DNA from: an uncultured Phycisphaerales bacterium
GTDB lineage: Bacteria; Planctomycetota; Phycisphaerae; UBA1845; Fen-1342
Assembly (NCBI GenBank): GCA_903914415.1
Contig: CAIWOY010000354.1
Span: forward strand, 1 to 33,621
Length of the DNA: 33,621 bases
Direction: 5' to 3'
Shown: positions 7,201 to 13,182 of the stretch, one piece after another
Position numbering within the stretch: the stretch's first letter is position 1
Layout of the letters: each line of letters opens with the position of its first letter
The notes under the pieces: model-generated
The model's input: the letters and a program-made list of their open reading frames with translations, nothing else
Told to the model about the DNA's origin: nothing
The model's database searches: none
Position numbers and translations under genes: made by a program

Positions 7201-8163
7201 CGTCAGCCAGTCGACCAGGAACTTGGAGAAGCAGTTCCAGTCACCGACGTTGTCGTCCTGCATATCGAGGCCGCCCAGGCCGCCGCCCGGGCCAACATCG
7301 GGGTCGTAGTCATAGTAATCCGGCACACCCAGCGCGTGGCCGGTCTCGTGGATGTCCGTGTGGGGGTCAAAGTCGTCGCCCTGGTTGTCGGCGATCCAAG
7401 ACCAAACGTACGTGTTGATGCGCTTCCCGTCGATCCTGTAGCTCGAGTTGACCCACCAACTGGTCTGGTACGCCCACCACAGGGTGGCCCAGTCGCCAAT
7501 CGGACCGGTCCACTTGCAGTAAAGGGTGTCGATGGTTCCGTTTCCGTCATTGTCGTATTGGGTGAAATCGTGGCCCTGGGCGTTGAAATAGTCGAGGGCT
7601 TCCATGATCACCGCTTCGTTGGCGTACCACATGCCCATCGCTTCATAGTAAGACCGGTTGTGTTGAGCCCTGTACCAGCCCAAAACGTTGCCCTGAATGT
7701 GAAGCGTGTCATAGGACGCACGCTCGAAGTAGTTGCGAACGCTCTCGTACGGGTAGTTACCGACCCCGTCCTGAAAAAACTTGTCGTACACGTCCGCCTG
7801 CGTCTGGTTCGCGTAGTGCGGCCAGTCGGGGAAATCGACCAGCAGCACGAGCACCTTCGGCGAACCCGAGGTGGGCAATCCGCCCTGCCAGGCCGGCGGC
7901 GGCGTGCGCAGCGCGGGCAAACCCTCCGCCTGCCTCATCAACTGCTCAACCCGCCAGCGCGCGTGCTCCGCCAGGCCCGGAGCGGCCTTGTGGTTGCCGA
8001 TGGCGTACGCGTTCGCCAGCCGCTCGGCCCACGTGCCGTCGGCCTTGTACTGCGCGATCTGCTCCGCCGTCGGCGGCTCGTTCGCACGGACAGGGACGGC
8101 CAGAAACAAGAGCACGAATCCACAACACACGAAACTCTGCGACAGCTTGCGCGAACAGCTCAT
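4300..8163 (-). CDS. secreted M6-family (immune inhibitor A-like) metalloprotease with GEVED, ACC modules and dockerin-like tail
   Basis: This 1287-residue protein starts with a signal peptide (basic CSRKLSQ, then hydrophobic FVCCGFVLLFLAVPVRA). The zinc-protease motif is HETGHALGVPDYYD, with HExxH at residues 272-276 and a Gly-x-x-Asp continuation typical of M6 peptidases. Further on come a beta-rich region (about 470-780), then Cys-rich modules starting GACC or YACC at about 782, 821, 1006 and 1180. A GEVED-type domain lies at about 864-1003 (VDWNRNGTFDPNE ... YGETEDYTI). Residues about 1222-1287 are two dockerin-like calcium repeats, each with FADIDPFV. The ATG has a strong AAGGAG 7 nt upstream. 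The family and secretion are clear. The substrate is unknown, probably extracellular protein. The tail may serve anchoring or sorting, since no cohesin is seen here. Confidence 0.88.
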   Translation of the reverse strand: MSCSRKLSQSFVCCGFVLLFLAVPVRANEPPTAEQIAQYKADGTWAERLANAYAIGNHKAAPGLAEHARWRVEQLMRQAEGLPALRTPPPAWQGGLPTSGSPKVLVLLVDFPDWPHYANQTQADVYDKFFQDGVGNYPYESVRNYFERASYDTLHIQGNVLGWYRAQHNRSYYEAMGMWYANEAVIMEALDYFNAQGHDFTQYDNDGNGTIDTLYCKWTGPIGDWATLWWAYQTSWWVNSSYRIDGKRINTYVWSWIADNQGDDFDPHTDIHETGHALGVPDYYDYDPDVGPGGGLGGLDMQDDNVGDWNCFSKFLVDWLTPTTIVTGSQTLTLNPSGTSQDCVLIMPGAVPGQVFDEYFMAQYRKGSTGNDPATYPTGYAIWHVDATLDVGGTDFLYDNSYTGHKLLRRMEADGLEEIETGNGPADAGDFYVPPTVFGPTTFPSSHDYTGAPTTVLVDQLTTPGATMGGRFRFFGAQAAGATLVAEGCTPGNLVLDPAETVTVSFALHNFGPAMTNLVATLLPTGGVIAPSGPQSYGALATNATASRSFSFTAGGTCGGTLTATLALQDGANVFAPGTYTFTLGALRLSENFDGVTPPALPAGWVAARPTGTVALWATTAAAAQTTPNSAFAALPTEASDNRLTSPTWTIQSSGARLAFWHKYELFLVYGGDNYVGYEGGVLEISISGGAFTDILTAGGTFATNGYTYTLADGFSNPLSGRQAWSGSSGGFIETVVNLPAGVVGNTVAFRWRLGSTFYGGQTGWWVDSIRILNDNVCCQTADTGACCFPDGWCADVTEAPCTQGGGLWHAGTTCATYECPQPAYACCVGYPRSCVELTAAQCAARGGTFHVGSTCASVTCEQPYCAVSRLNQGFMYVSRVTVGTIDNVSGDSTNGYADYTSLSTNMLPGVGYAITVKDGPPWWSADQCGVWVDWNRNGTFDPNELVTMTGPGSSGQFTGTITPPVGTPPGPARMRIQILYYYTPTPCGTISYGETEDYTINMTSLEGACCIGGACSITTQAACTGTWKGPGTDCFPNPCAPQDYWLQVVSDVPTDQGGTGYHQQWYSYPLNWWNQWWPNEFALDREKEVTLNFDTQFTGDPPVVAVNYAAETWSNPDAPPLSWDDQFVVRVPVDPPITAPGQYTRITRLPFCPRWVSMDVQGTDFVIQGTITHVCLPPALGACCMPDGSCSQTTQANCVAGGVWHSEWMSCQPNLCPQSGCKGDTNCDGGITFADIDPFVEALAGESAWNVHHPSCPWLNADCNNSGTVTFADIDPFVAVIGRTCP

Positions 8164-8170
8164 AAACGTT

Positions 8171-8176
8171 CTCCTT
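8171..8176 (-). promoter_or_regulatory. strong Shine-Dalgarno of the M6 protease
   Basis: AAGGAG on the minus strand, 7 nt before the ATG at 8163, fixes the start and leaves an intact signal peptide. It is one of the best ribosome binding sites in the window. Confidence 0.75.
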
Positions 8177-8259
8177 TGAAGTGAGCGCCTACGACCAGCG
8201 CCGTCGAGCTAGCGCCCAAATACGGCGATCGCCCCATCGGGACGAACCTATTCTTTCTC

Positions 8260-8271
8260 GTAGGACCCTAC
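8260..8271 (-). promoter_or_regulatory. short inverted repeat near the M6 protease transcription start
   Basis: GTAGG-AC-CCTAC is a 5-bp inverted repeat lying just downstream of the candidate -10 box at 8283-8288, so it would cover roughly +5 to +16 of the transcript. This is a usual place for a repressor operator, but the arms are short and chance is a real alternative. Confidence 0.25.
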
Positions 8272-8282
8272 CGCGATTTTGT

Positions 8283-8311
8283 ATTCTACTGCAACCCTAC
8301 GCCCCAAACAA
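8283..8311 (-). promoter_or_regulatory. candidate promoter of the M6 protease
   Basis: On the minus strand, TAGAAT (8283-8288, five of six matches to TATAAT) is preceded at exactly 17 nt by TTGTTT (8306-8311). The local sequence is more AT-rich than its surroundings. The start codon lies about 120 nt downstream, leaving a long leader. Confidence 0.45.
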
Positions 8312-8912
8312 GGCAGCTTCCGTTGATCTGCCCCCGATATACTCGCCCTTCGCTAAGAGTGTCGGACGACGCATTCGATCCGTGGCCGGCCTTTCCTCCG
8401 GTCCTCTCCGCGGGGAAGAAACCGGGGGTTGGGAGGCAGCGCCCGTAACGACTGGCAGCCGCCGGCGGCATTCGCGGATGCCGGGCGCCGAGCGTGGTTC
8501 GCCACGAATTCCAGGTGCGCGGCATGCCACAAAGCCAGCACGCAGCGCCGGTTACGGCTCGGCTGGCCCTGGCTCCATATGGCCCTGTCGGCCCGCTTAC
8601 GAGAGATGAGTTGGGCCGGTGCAGCAGCAGACCGGCCCGAGAGCCTATCGAGGCCGCTGCGGCGAACACACCATCACAAATCTCGCTGCACCACTCATCG
8701 CGAGTGCCGACGGCATGCGGCGAGCGAGCCGGTCACGACGACGGCCAGCCAGGATAACACCGCCTTCAGCCCAGTAGAATACGCGAAGGCCCGCGAAGCG
8801 GCTACGTGGTACTACGTAGTCGGCCGCGCGACCCCTGAGGCACCCCACGGCAGGCCCTTTACAGAACAGAGAACATCTTCGCCCCTTGCCCCCTCGGCCC
8901 CCTTTTCGCTCA
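8312..8912. other. 600-bp intergenic stretch, no gene recognised
   Basis: Open frames on both strands cross this region but lack any domain, start signal or codon pattern I trust. Visible structures are the 12-bp palindrome GCCGCCGGCGGC (8458-8469), the hairpin CGTGG-TTCG-CCACG (8493-8506) and ACTACGTAGT near 8811. It separates the promoter of the protease from the 3' end of the PBP4 operon and may hold decayed sequence. Confidence 0.5.
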
Positions 8913-8947
8913 ACTCGTTACTCGCTATTCGCCATTCGCAATTCGCG
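8913..8947. repeat. 7-bp tandem repeat array (ATTCGCN type)
   Basis: Five heptamers in phase: ACTCGTT, ACTCGCT, ATTCGCC, ATTCGCA, ATTCGCG. The array sits 12 bp downstream of the PBP4 stop codon. It has the same period and the same A(C/T)T start per unit as the array at 1-35, but a different consensus, so the two may belong to one repeat class with drifting units. Confidence 0.75.
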
Positions 8948-8958
8948 CACGCCGCCCG

Positions 8959-10428
8959 CTACCGACTGTCCTGCCAGCTCACCAGCAGCTTCACCGCCTC
9001 GTCCTGCAGCGCTTCGTATGGCTCCACCGCGCCCGGGATGTTGTTGTAGATAACGGAGAACGTCAGCCACTCGCCGCCGTAGGTCTTGACGTACCCGCTC
9101 AGCGCCCGCACGCCGCCGATGTAGCCGGTCTTGGCGAACACGTGCCCCTCCAGCCCGGCGAAACGCTGCTCGAGCGTGCCGTTCACGCCGCCCTTGGCGA
9201 AGCTGTCCACGTACGCTTCCCCGTCGGGCCGCGCCAACATCGCCGCGAACAGGTCCGTGAGCAACCGCGCCGTCACCTTGTTGTGCTCGCTCAAACCGGA
9301 GCCGTCCGCGACGACGAGCCGCGAATCGTCGCTCACGCACCGCCGCAGGAAGGCGTGGACGGCCTGCCGTCCCTCGGCCCATGAGCCGGGGACGTTGCGG
9401 CCTTCGCGGGCCGCGTACGCCTGCCCCGTCAGCTTGCACAGTGCCTCGGCGAACATGTTTTGGCTGTTCGTGTCGATCCGCCCCAGGATGTCCCGCATGT
9501 TCGTCTCGTGCACGGCCACCAGCGTGTCCGTCGGCGGCGGGATCGTCCCGCCCAGCGGCGTGTCCGCGCGTTTGATCTCGCCCGCGATCGTGATGCCGCG
9601 CGCCGCCAGGTGCGTCCGCAGCGCGTCGGCCGCGAAGGCCCCCGGGCTCTCGACCGGCTTGCTCTTCAGCTCCTCCGTCTTCGCACACGTCCCGCCGAGC
9701 TTGTACATATTGCTGCCGGTCAGCTTCTCGATCGTCGGCTCGTGCTTGTCCGCGGTGACGCACTCGTTGATCACGGTGACGTCCGTCACGGGCGGGGCGA
9801 CCGCGTAGCGGACCGGCTGGCCGGCCTCGGTGGGCTCAATCGTGATGTCCACGCAGTTGTCGTTGAAGTTCAGCCCCGACACCGGCGCCCCGTACCAGTG
9901 CAGCACGCTCGCGCCCCAGGCCGGATGGACCCACTCCGCGTCCAGCGCCCCGTCGTAGTAATACAGACTGCCCGCGATCCGCGTGAGCCCGCGCTGCTCG
10001 AGCGCCGCGGCCCACTCGTCGAACACGCCCGTCGCGGTCGCGCCGCGCCGCTTCGCCAGCCGCGGGTCGCCGAACCCGGGATCGCCGGTGCCGATGAGCC
10101 ACAGGTCGTCGCCGTCGACCGCGAGGTAGGTCTTGAACGTGTGGTCCAACCCGAACATGTCCAAGCCCGTCGCGCTCACGAGGATCTTCATGTTGCTCGC
10201 CGGCGTGAACGGCACGTCGCAGTTCAGCGCATACACCTCGCGGCCCGCGGGCAATTCCACGACGCGCGCCGTCACGATCGCGCCGGTGCTCGCCCGCCGG
10301 TTGAGGATCTCGTCGAGTTGGCGCGCCAGCACGCGCTCGCGCCCGCCGGTCAATAGCGCGCAGCCGCACAGCGGCACAAGCAACAGCGTCAACAGCAGAC
10401 TGGTCCGACGTGCTCGTATCGCGCTCAT
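8959..10428 (-). CDS. dacB: D-alanyl-D-alanine carboxypeptidase/endopeptidase, PBP4 (S13) family
   Basis: This 489-residue penicillin-binding protein trims or cuts peptidoglycan stem peptides in the periplasm. All three active-site motifs are visible: SNMK (78-81, the SxxK nucleophile and base), SQN (322-324, SxN) and KTG (433-435) in FAKTGYIGG. The N-terminus is a hydrophobic signal ending LCGC (C23), so it may be a lipoprotein. A large insert between SxxK and SxN is normal for S13 enzymes. It lies 18 nt after spmB on the same strand, making the order spmA-spmB-dacB. In Bacillus subtilis an S11-family dacB forms an operon with spmA and spmB, so the pairing is functionally conserved with a different enzyme family. 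The symbol is used in the E. coli PBP4 sense. Confidence 0.9.
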   Translation of the reverse strand: MSAIRARRTSLLLTLLLVPLCGCALLTGGRERVLARQLDEILNRRASTGAIVTARVVELPAGREVYALNCDVPFTPASNMKILVSATGLDMFGLDHTFKTYLAVDGDDLWLIGTGDPGFGDPRLAKRRGATATGVFDEWAAALEQRGLTRIAGSLYYYDGALDAEWVHPAWGASVLHWYGAPVSGLNFNDNCVDITIEPTEAGQPVRYAVAPPVTDVTVINECVTADKHEPTIEKLTGSNMYKLGGTCAKTEELKSKPVESPGAFAADALRTHLAARGITIAGEIKRADTPLGGTIPPPTDTLVAVHETNMRDILGRIDTNSQNMFAEALCKLTGQAYAAREGRNVPGSWAEGRQAVHAFLRRCVSDDSRLVVADGSGLSEHNKVTARLLTDLFAAMLARPDGEAYVDSFAKGGVNGTLEQRFAGLEGHVFAKTGYIGGVRALSGYVKTYGGEWLTFSVIYNNIPGAVEPYEALQDEAVKLLVSWQDSR

Positions 10429-10446
10429 AACCCTGTTTCCCTGCCT

Positions 10447-10995
10447 CTACTTGAAGACCAGATGACAAACCCCGATCGCCGCCAGAATGCCTACCAGGTC
10501 GGCGATCAGCCCGGCGACGAGCGCGTGCCGCACCTTCGTGATCCCGACGGAGCCAAAGTAGACGGCGATGATGTAGAACGTCGTGTCGCCGCTGGCGAAC
10601 ATGGTCGACGCCACCTTGGCCGCGAACGTGTTCGGGTCGTGCTTCAGCACCTCGGCCACCATGCCCAGCGAGCCCGAGCCGGACAGCGGCTTGAGCAGGG
10701 CGACGGGCAGCGTCTCGGGCGGCATGCCGATCCGCGCGGTGAGCGGCCCCAGGACCTCGGAGATGAAGTCCAGCGCGCCGCACACGCGAAACATGCCGAT
10801 CGCCACGAAGATCGCGACAATGTAGGGCAGGATCTTGAGGAAGATCGTCCAGCCTTCCTTGCCGCCCTCGACGAACGATTCGTAGACCTTCACCCGCCGG
10901 ACCAGCGCGTAGCCGACGATCAGGAAGAAGATCAGCGGGATCGTCAGCAGGGAAATCTGCCCGACCACGATTTTGAACAGCGTGCCGCCGGTCAT
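10447..10995 (-). CDS. spmB: SpmB-like membrane protein (nucleoside-recognition/Gate domain)
   Basis: This 182-residue integral membrane protein matches spore maturation protein B. Recognisable parts are the first membrane segment (LLTIPLIFFLIVGYALVR), the YESFVEGGKEGW block, the LLKPLSGSGSLGM signature and FASGDTTFYIIAVYFGSVGI. Its ATG overlaps the spmA stop by 4 bp, and dacB follows 18 nt later. SpmA and SpmB affect spore core dehydration in Bacillus, and their molecular activity remains unclear. Planctomycetes do not make endospores, so the pair must serve another envelope role here, plausibly with the adjacent peptidoglycan carboxypeptidase. Confidence 0.88.
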   Translation of the reverse strand: MTGGTLFKIVVGQISLLTIPLIFFLIVGYALVRRVKVYESFVEGGKEGWTIFLKILPYIVAIFVAIGMFRVCGALDFISEVLGPLTARIGMPPETLPVALLKPLSGSGSLGMVAEVLKHDPNTFAAKVASTMFASGDTTFYIIAVYFGSVGITKVRHALVAGLIADLVGILAAIGVCHLVFK

Positions 10996-11987
10996 CGCTT
11001 ATCCCCCGCGCCGGCGTCGCCCGCCGCGCCCGCCGCCGCTTCCTCCCTGAGTTGCTCCGCGATGGCCGTCTCCTTCGAGAACACGCGGAGCATTCCGAGC
11101 AGCTTGACGGCAATGATCGCCGCGACGGTCGCGACGGCCCCGGCCACCATCGCTGTGCCGATGACCTCGAACGGGTCGAGGCAGCCCGCGGACTTCCGCA
11201 GCGCCAGCAGCGTCGTCGGCAGCAGCGCGAACCCCGCCGTGTTGTAGCCCAGGAGCATGACCTGCGAGTCGCTCGCGACCTTCGGGTTCGGGTTCAGACT
11301 CTGCAGCTCCAACATCGCCTTCAACCCGAACGGCGTCGCGGCGTTCCCCAAGCCGAGCACGCTCGTCGTCATGTTCATCACGATCGCCCCGCTGGCCGGA
11401 TGATCGCGCGGCACGTCGGGAAACAGCAGGTGCACGATCGGGTGAAACAGCCGCGCGACGAGCTGCACGATGCCCGCGGCTTCGCCGACTTTCATCAGGC
11501 CCAGAAAGAGCACCATCGCCGCTACCAGGCCGAGGGCCACGTCGAAGCCGCTTTTCGCGTAGTCAAACGCGGCATCCGTCAATGATTGCAGCGTGACCAG
11601 CCGGCCCTGCCCGACCACGGCGTCGCCGACCGCGACCTCATAGGTGCCGTACGCCCCTGTATCCCACTTCAGCAGGAACGCGGATCCGGCGCGGGTGGCT
11701 GAGATCAGCCACGGCCGGTCGCTGCGCACCACACGATCGGCATCGGCGATGAGCAGCTCGCCGGCGCGAAGGACCAGCGCGTATGCGAAGCTCTGCGTCT
11801 GCTTCTTCGAATCGGTCACGCGGATCGTCACGGCGTTGGCGCCCTCGCAAAAACGACCCGCGCCGATCGTGGTCGTGGTGGGCAGGTAGTGCTGCACGAC
11901 GCACAGCAGGAAGGAAATCACGATCATCGCCCCCCAGATCGTGTTGATGTTGAGCACGTAGCGCAGGAGCGGGCCGGCCACCTTCAT
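10992..11987 (-). CDS. spmA: SpmA-like membrane protein with a large extracytoplasmic insert
   Basis: The chosen ATG at 11987 has GGAGGT 9 nt upstream and gives 331 residues. A farther upstream frame extension reads Arg/Pro-rich and is rejected. The C-terminal two thirds carry SpmA hallmarks: VALGLVAAMVLFLGLMKVGE, LFPDVPRDHPASGAIVMN and GLGNAATPFGLKAM (about 214-226). Ordinary SpmA goes from the first membrane segment to this core almost directly. Here residues about 34-134 form an extra soluble beta-rich stretch (VTIRVTD ... YEVAVGDAVV) after the first membrane helix (about 15-33), so probably on the outer side. It is first gene of spmA-spmB-dacB, with a 4-bp overlap to spmB. Confidence 0.85.
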   Translation of the reverse strand: MKVAGPLLRYVLNINTIWGAMIVISFLLCVVQHYLPTTTTIGAGRFCEGANAVTIRVTDSKKQTQSFAYALVLRAGELLIADADRVVRSDRPWLISATRAGSAFLLKWDTGAYGTYEVAVGDAVVGQGRLVTLQSLTDAAFDYAKSGFDVALGLVAAMVLFLGLMKVGEAAGIVQLVARLFHPIVHLLFPDVPRDHPASGAIVMNMTTSVLGLGNAATPFGLKAMLELQSLNPNPKVASDSQVMLLGYNTAGFALLPTTLLALRKSAGCLDPFEVIGTAMVAGAVATVAAIIAVKLLGMLRVFSKETAIAEQLREEAAAGAAGDAGAGDKR

Positions 11988-11996
11988 GCGCGTCAC

Positions 11997-12002
11997 ACCT
12001 CC
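11997..12002 (-). promoter_or_regulatory. Shine-Dalgarno that decides the spmA start
   Basis: GGAGGT lies 9 nt before the ATG at 11987 on the minus strand. It supports the shorter 331-residue SpmA, which begins directly before the first membrane helix, over the 418-residue alternative. The same CCTGGAGGTG context precedes dapF (16053-16058). Confidence 0.75.
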
Positions 12003-12185
12003 AGGACTGTCTGGCGCACCGCACCGCATCGCAGCAGGGTGCGGGCGACATCCGCGCCGCAGAAGATACCGCAGAGTCCTGCGAAGGGCGCACCGCGGCC
12101 GGTGCTTTTTCGGCTTTCGTCGCCCCAGGGACGCTGGTAGTCTTATCCGCGCGCATGCCGCCGCGGCGCACGGATACCAACAGCG

Positions 12186-12848
12186 ATGTCCCAAGGCGTG
12201 ATCTTCGATATGGACGGGGTGCTCGTCGACTCCGCCGCCGCCCACCACCAGAGCTGGCAGGTCCTGGCGGCTCGTGGCGGCCTCGACGTCTCGGCCGAGC
12301 GCTTTCGGCAGGTCTTCGGCCGGCCCAGCCGCGACATCATCCAGATCATCTGGGGCGGATCAATCAGTGAGCAGCAGGTTGGCCGACTCGATGCCGAGAA
12401 GGAGGCGATTTACCGGGAGCTGATCGCCGGCCGCGTGCCCCTTATGCCCGGCTGTTGCGCCCTGCTGGAGAGCCTGCACGCGGCCGGCCTGGCCCTCGCG
12501 GTCGCCACGTCGGGCCCGCCGGAGAACCTCGACCTGGTGCTCCGAGAGGGTGGGATGGCGGGCTACTTCGCGGCGACGGTGCACGGGTTCGATATCCAGC
12601 ACGGCAAGCCGGCCCCGGACTGCTTTCTCCTGGCGGCCCGGCGTATCGGCCTGCCTCCCGCGTGCTGTGCGGTGGTCGAGGACGCCCCGGTCGGAATCCA
12701 GGCGGCCGTGGCGGCCGGCATGAGCGTCGTTGCGCTTTGCGGGACCCAGCCGCCCGAACCACTGCTCGAGGCCGGGGCCGCGTGCACCGTGCGAAGTCTC
12801 GACGAGATCCGCCCGGCCCTGATCACGCGGCTGCTGGCCGGCCGGTAG
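12186..12848 (+). CDS. HAD-superfamily hydrolase, beta-phosphoglucomutase-like
   Basis: The 220-residue cytoplasmic protein has the standard HAD motifs: [10 protein letters not shown] (nucleophile D8, acid/base D10), VATSGPP (motif II Thr/Ser), HGKPAPDCF (motif III Lys) and [12 protein letters not shown] (motif IV acidic residues). The cap domain between motifs I and II is the small helical type found in phosphoglucomutase- and phosphatase-like members. It is divergent from spmA, with about 200 bp between the starts, and is followed by a histidine-kinase fragment and a TMTC-like gene on the same strand. The substrate, a sugar phosphate or other small phosphoester, cannot be told from sequence. 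Confidence 0.88.
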   Translation: MSQGVIFDMDGVLVDSAAAHHQSWQVLAARGGLDVSAERFRQVFGRPSRDIIQIIWGGSISEQQVGRLDAEKEAIYRELIAGRVPLMPGCCALLESLHAAGLALAVATSGPPENLDLVLREGGMAGYFAATVHGFDIQHGKPAPDCFLLAARRIGLPPACCAVVEDAPVGIQAAVAAGMSVVALCGTQPPEPLLEAGAACTVRSLDEIRPALITRLLAGR

Positions 12849-12877
12849 CCGGCGAACCGCGTCGGCGCCCGCGGCGG

Positions 12878-13150
<273 letters not shown>

Positions 13151-13182
13151 CGCCGGCCTGACAGCGCGATAAGCTGCCGCGC

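Noticed and set aside
4969-8184. A 1071-codon open frame on the plus strand opposite the M6 protease
   Set aside because: It is rich in Arg/Val/Gly/Ala with no domain. The opposite strand encodes a signal peptide, HExxH motif and known domains. Long antisense frames are expected at this GC content.
8281-8783. An 11-bp match (CAGTAGAATAC) in opposite orientation at 8282-8292 and 8772-8782
   Set aside because: Short, with no shared flanks, and no -35 partner at the second site. Chance or weak relic is as likely as a duplicated promoter.
8286-9049. Possible genes between the M6 protease and PBP4 on either strand
   Set aside because: The frames overlap each other, have no family feature or ribosome site, and one runs through the heptamer array into the PBP4 gene.
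11988-12248. N-terminal extension of SpmA by 87 residues
   Set aside because: Arg/Pro-rich low-complexity sequence. A GGAGGT ribosome site directly serves the inner ATG at 11987.
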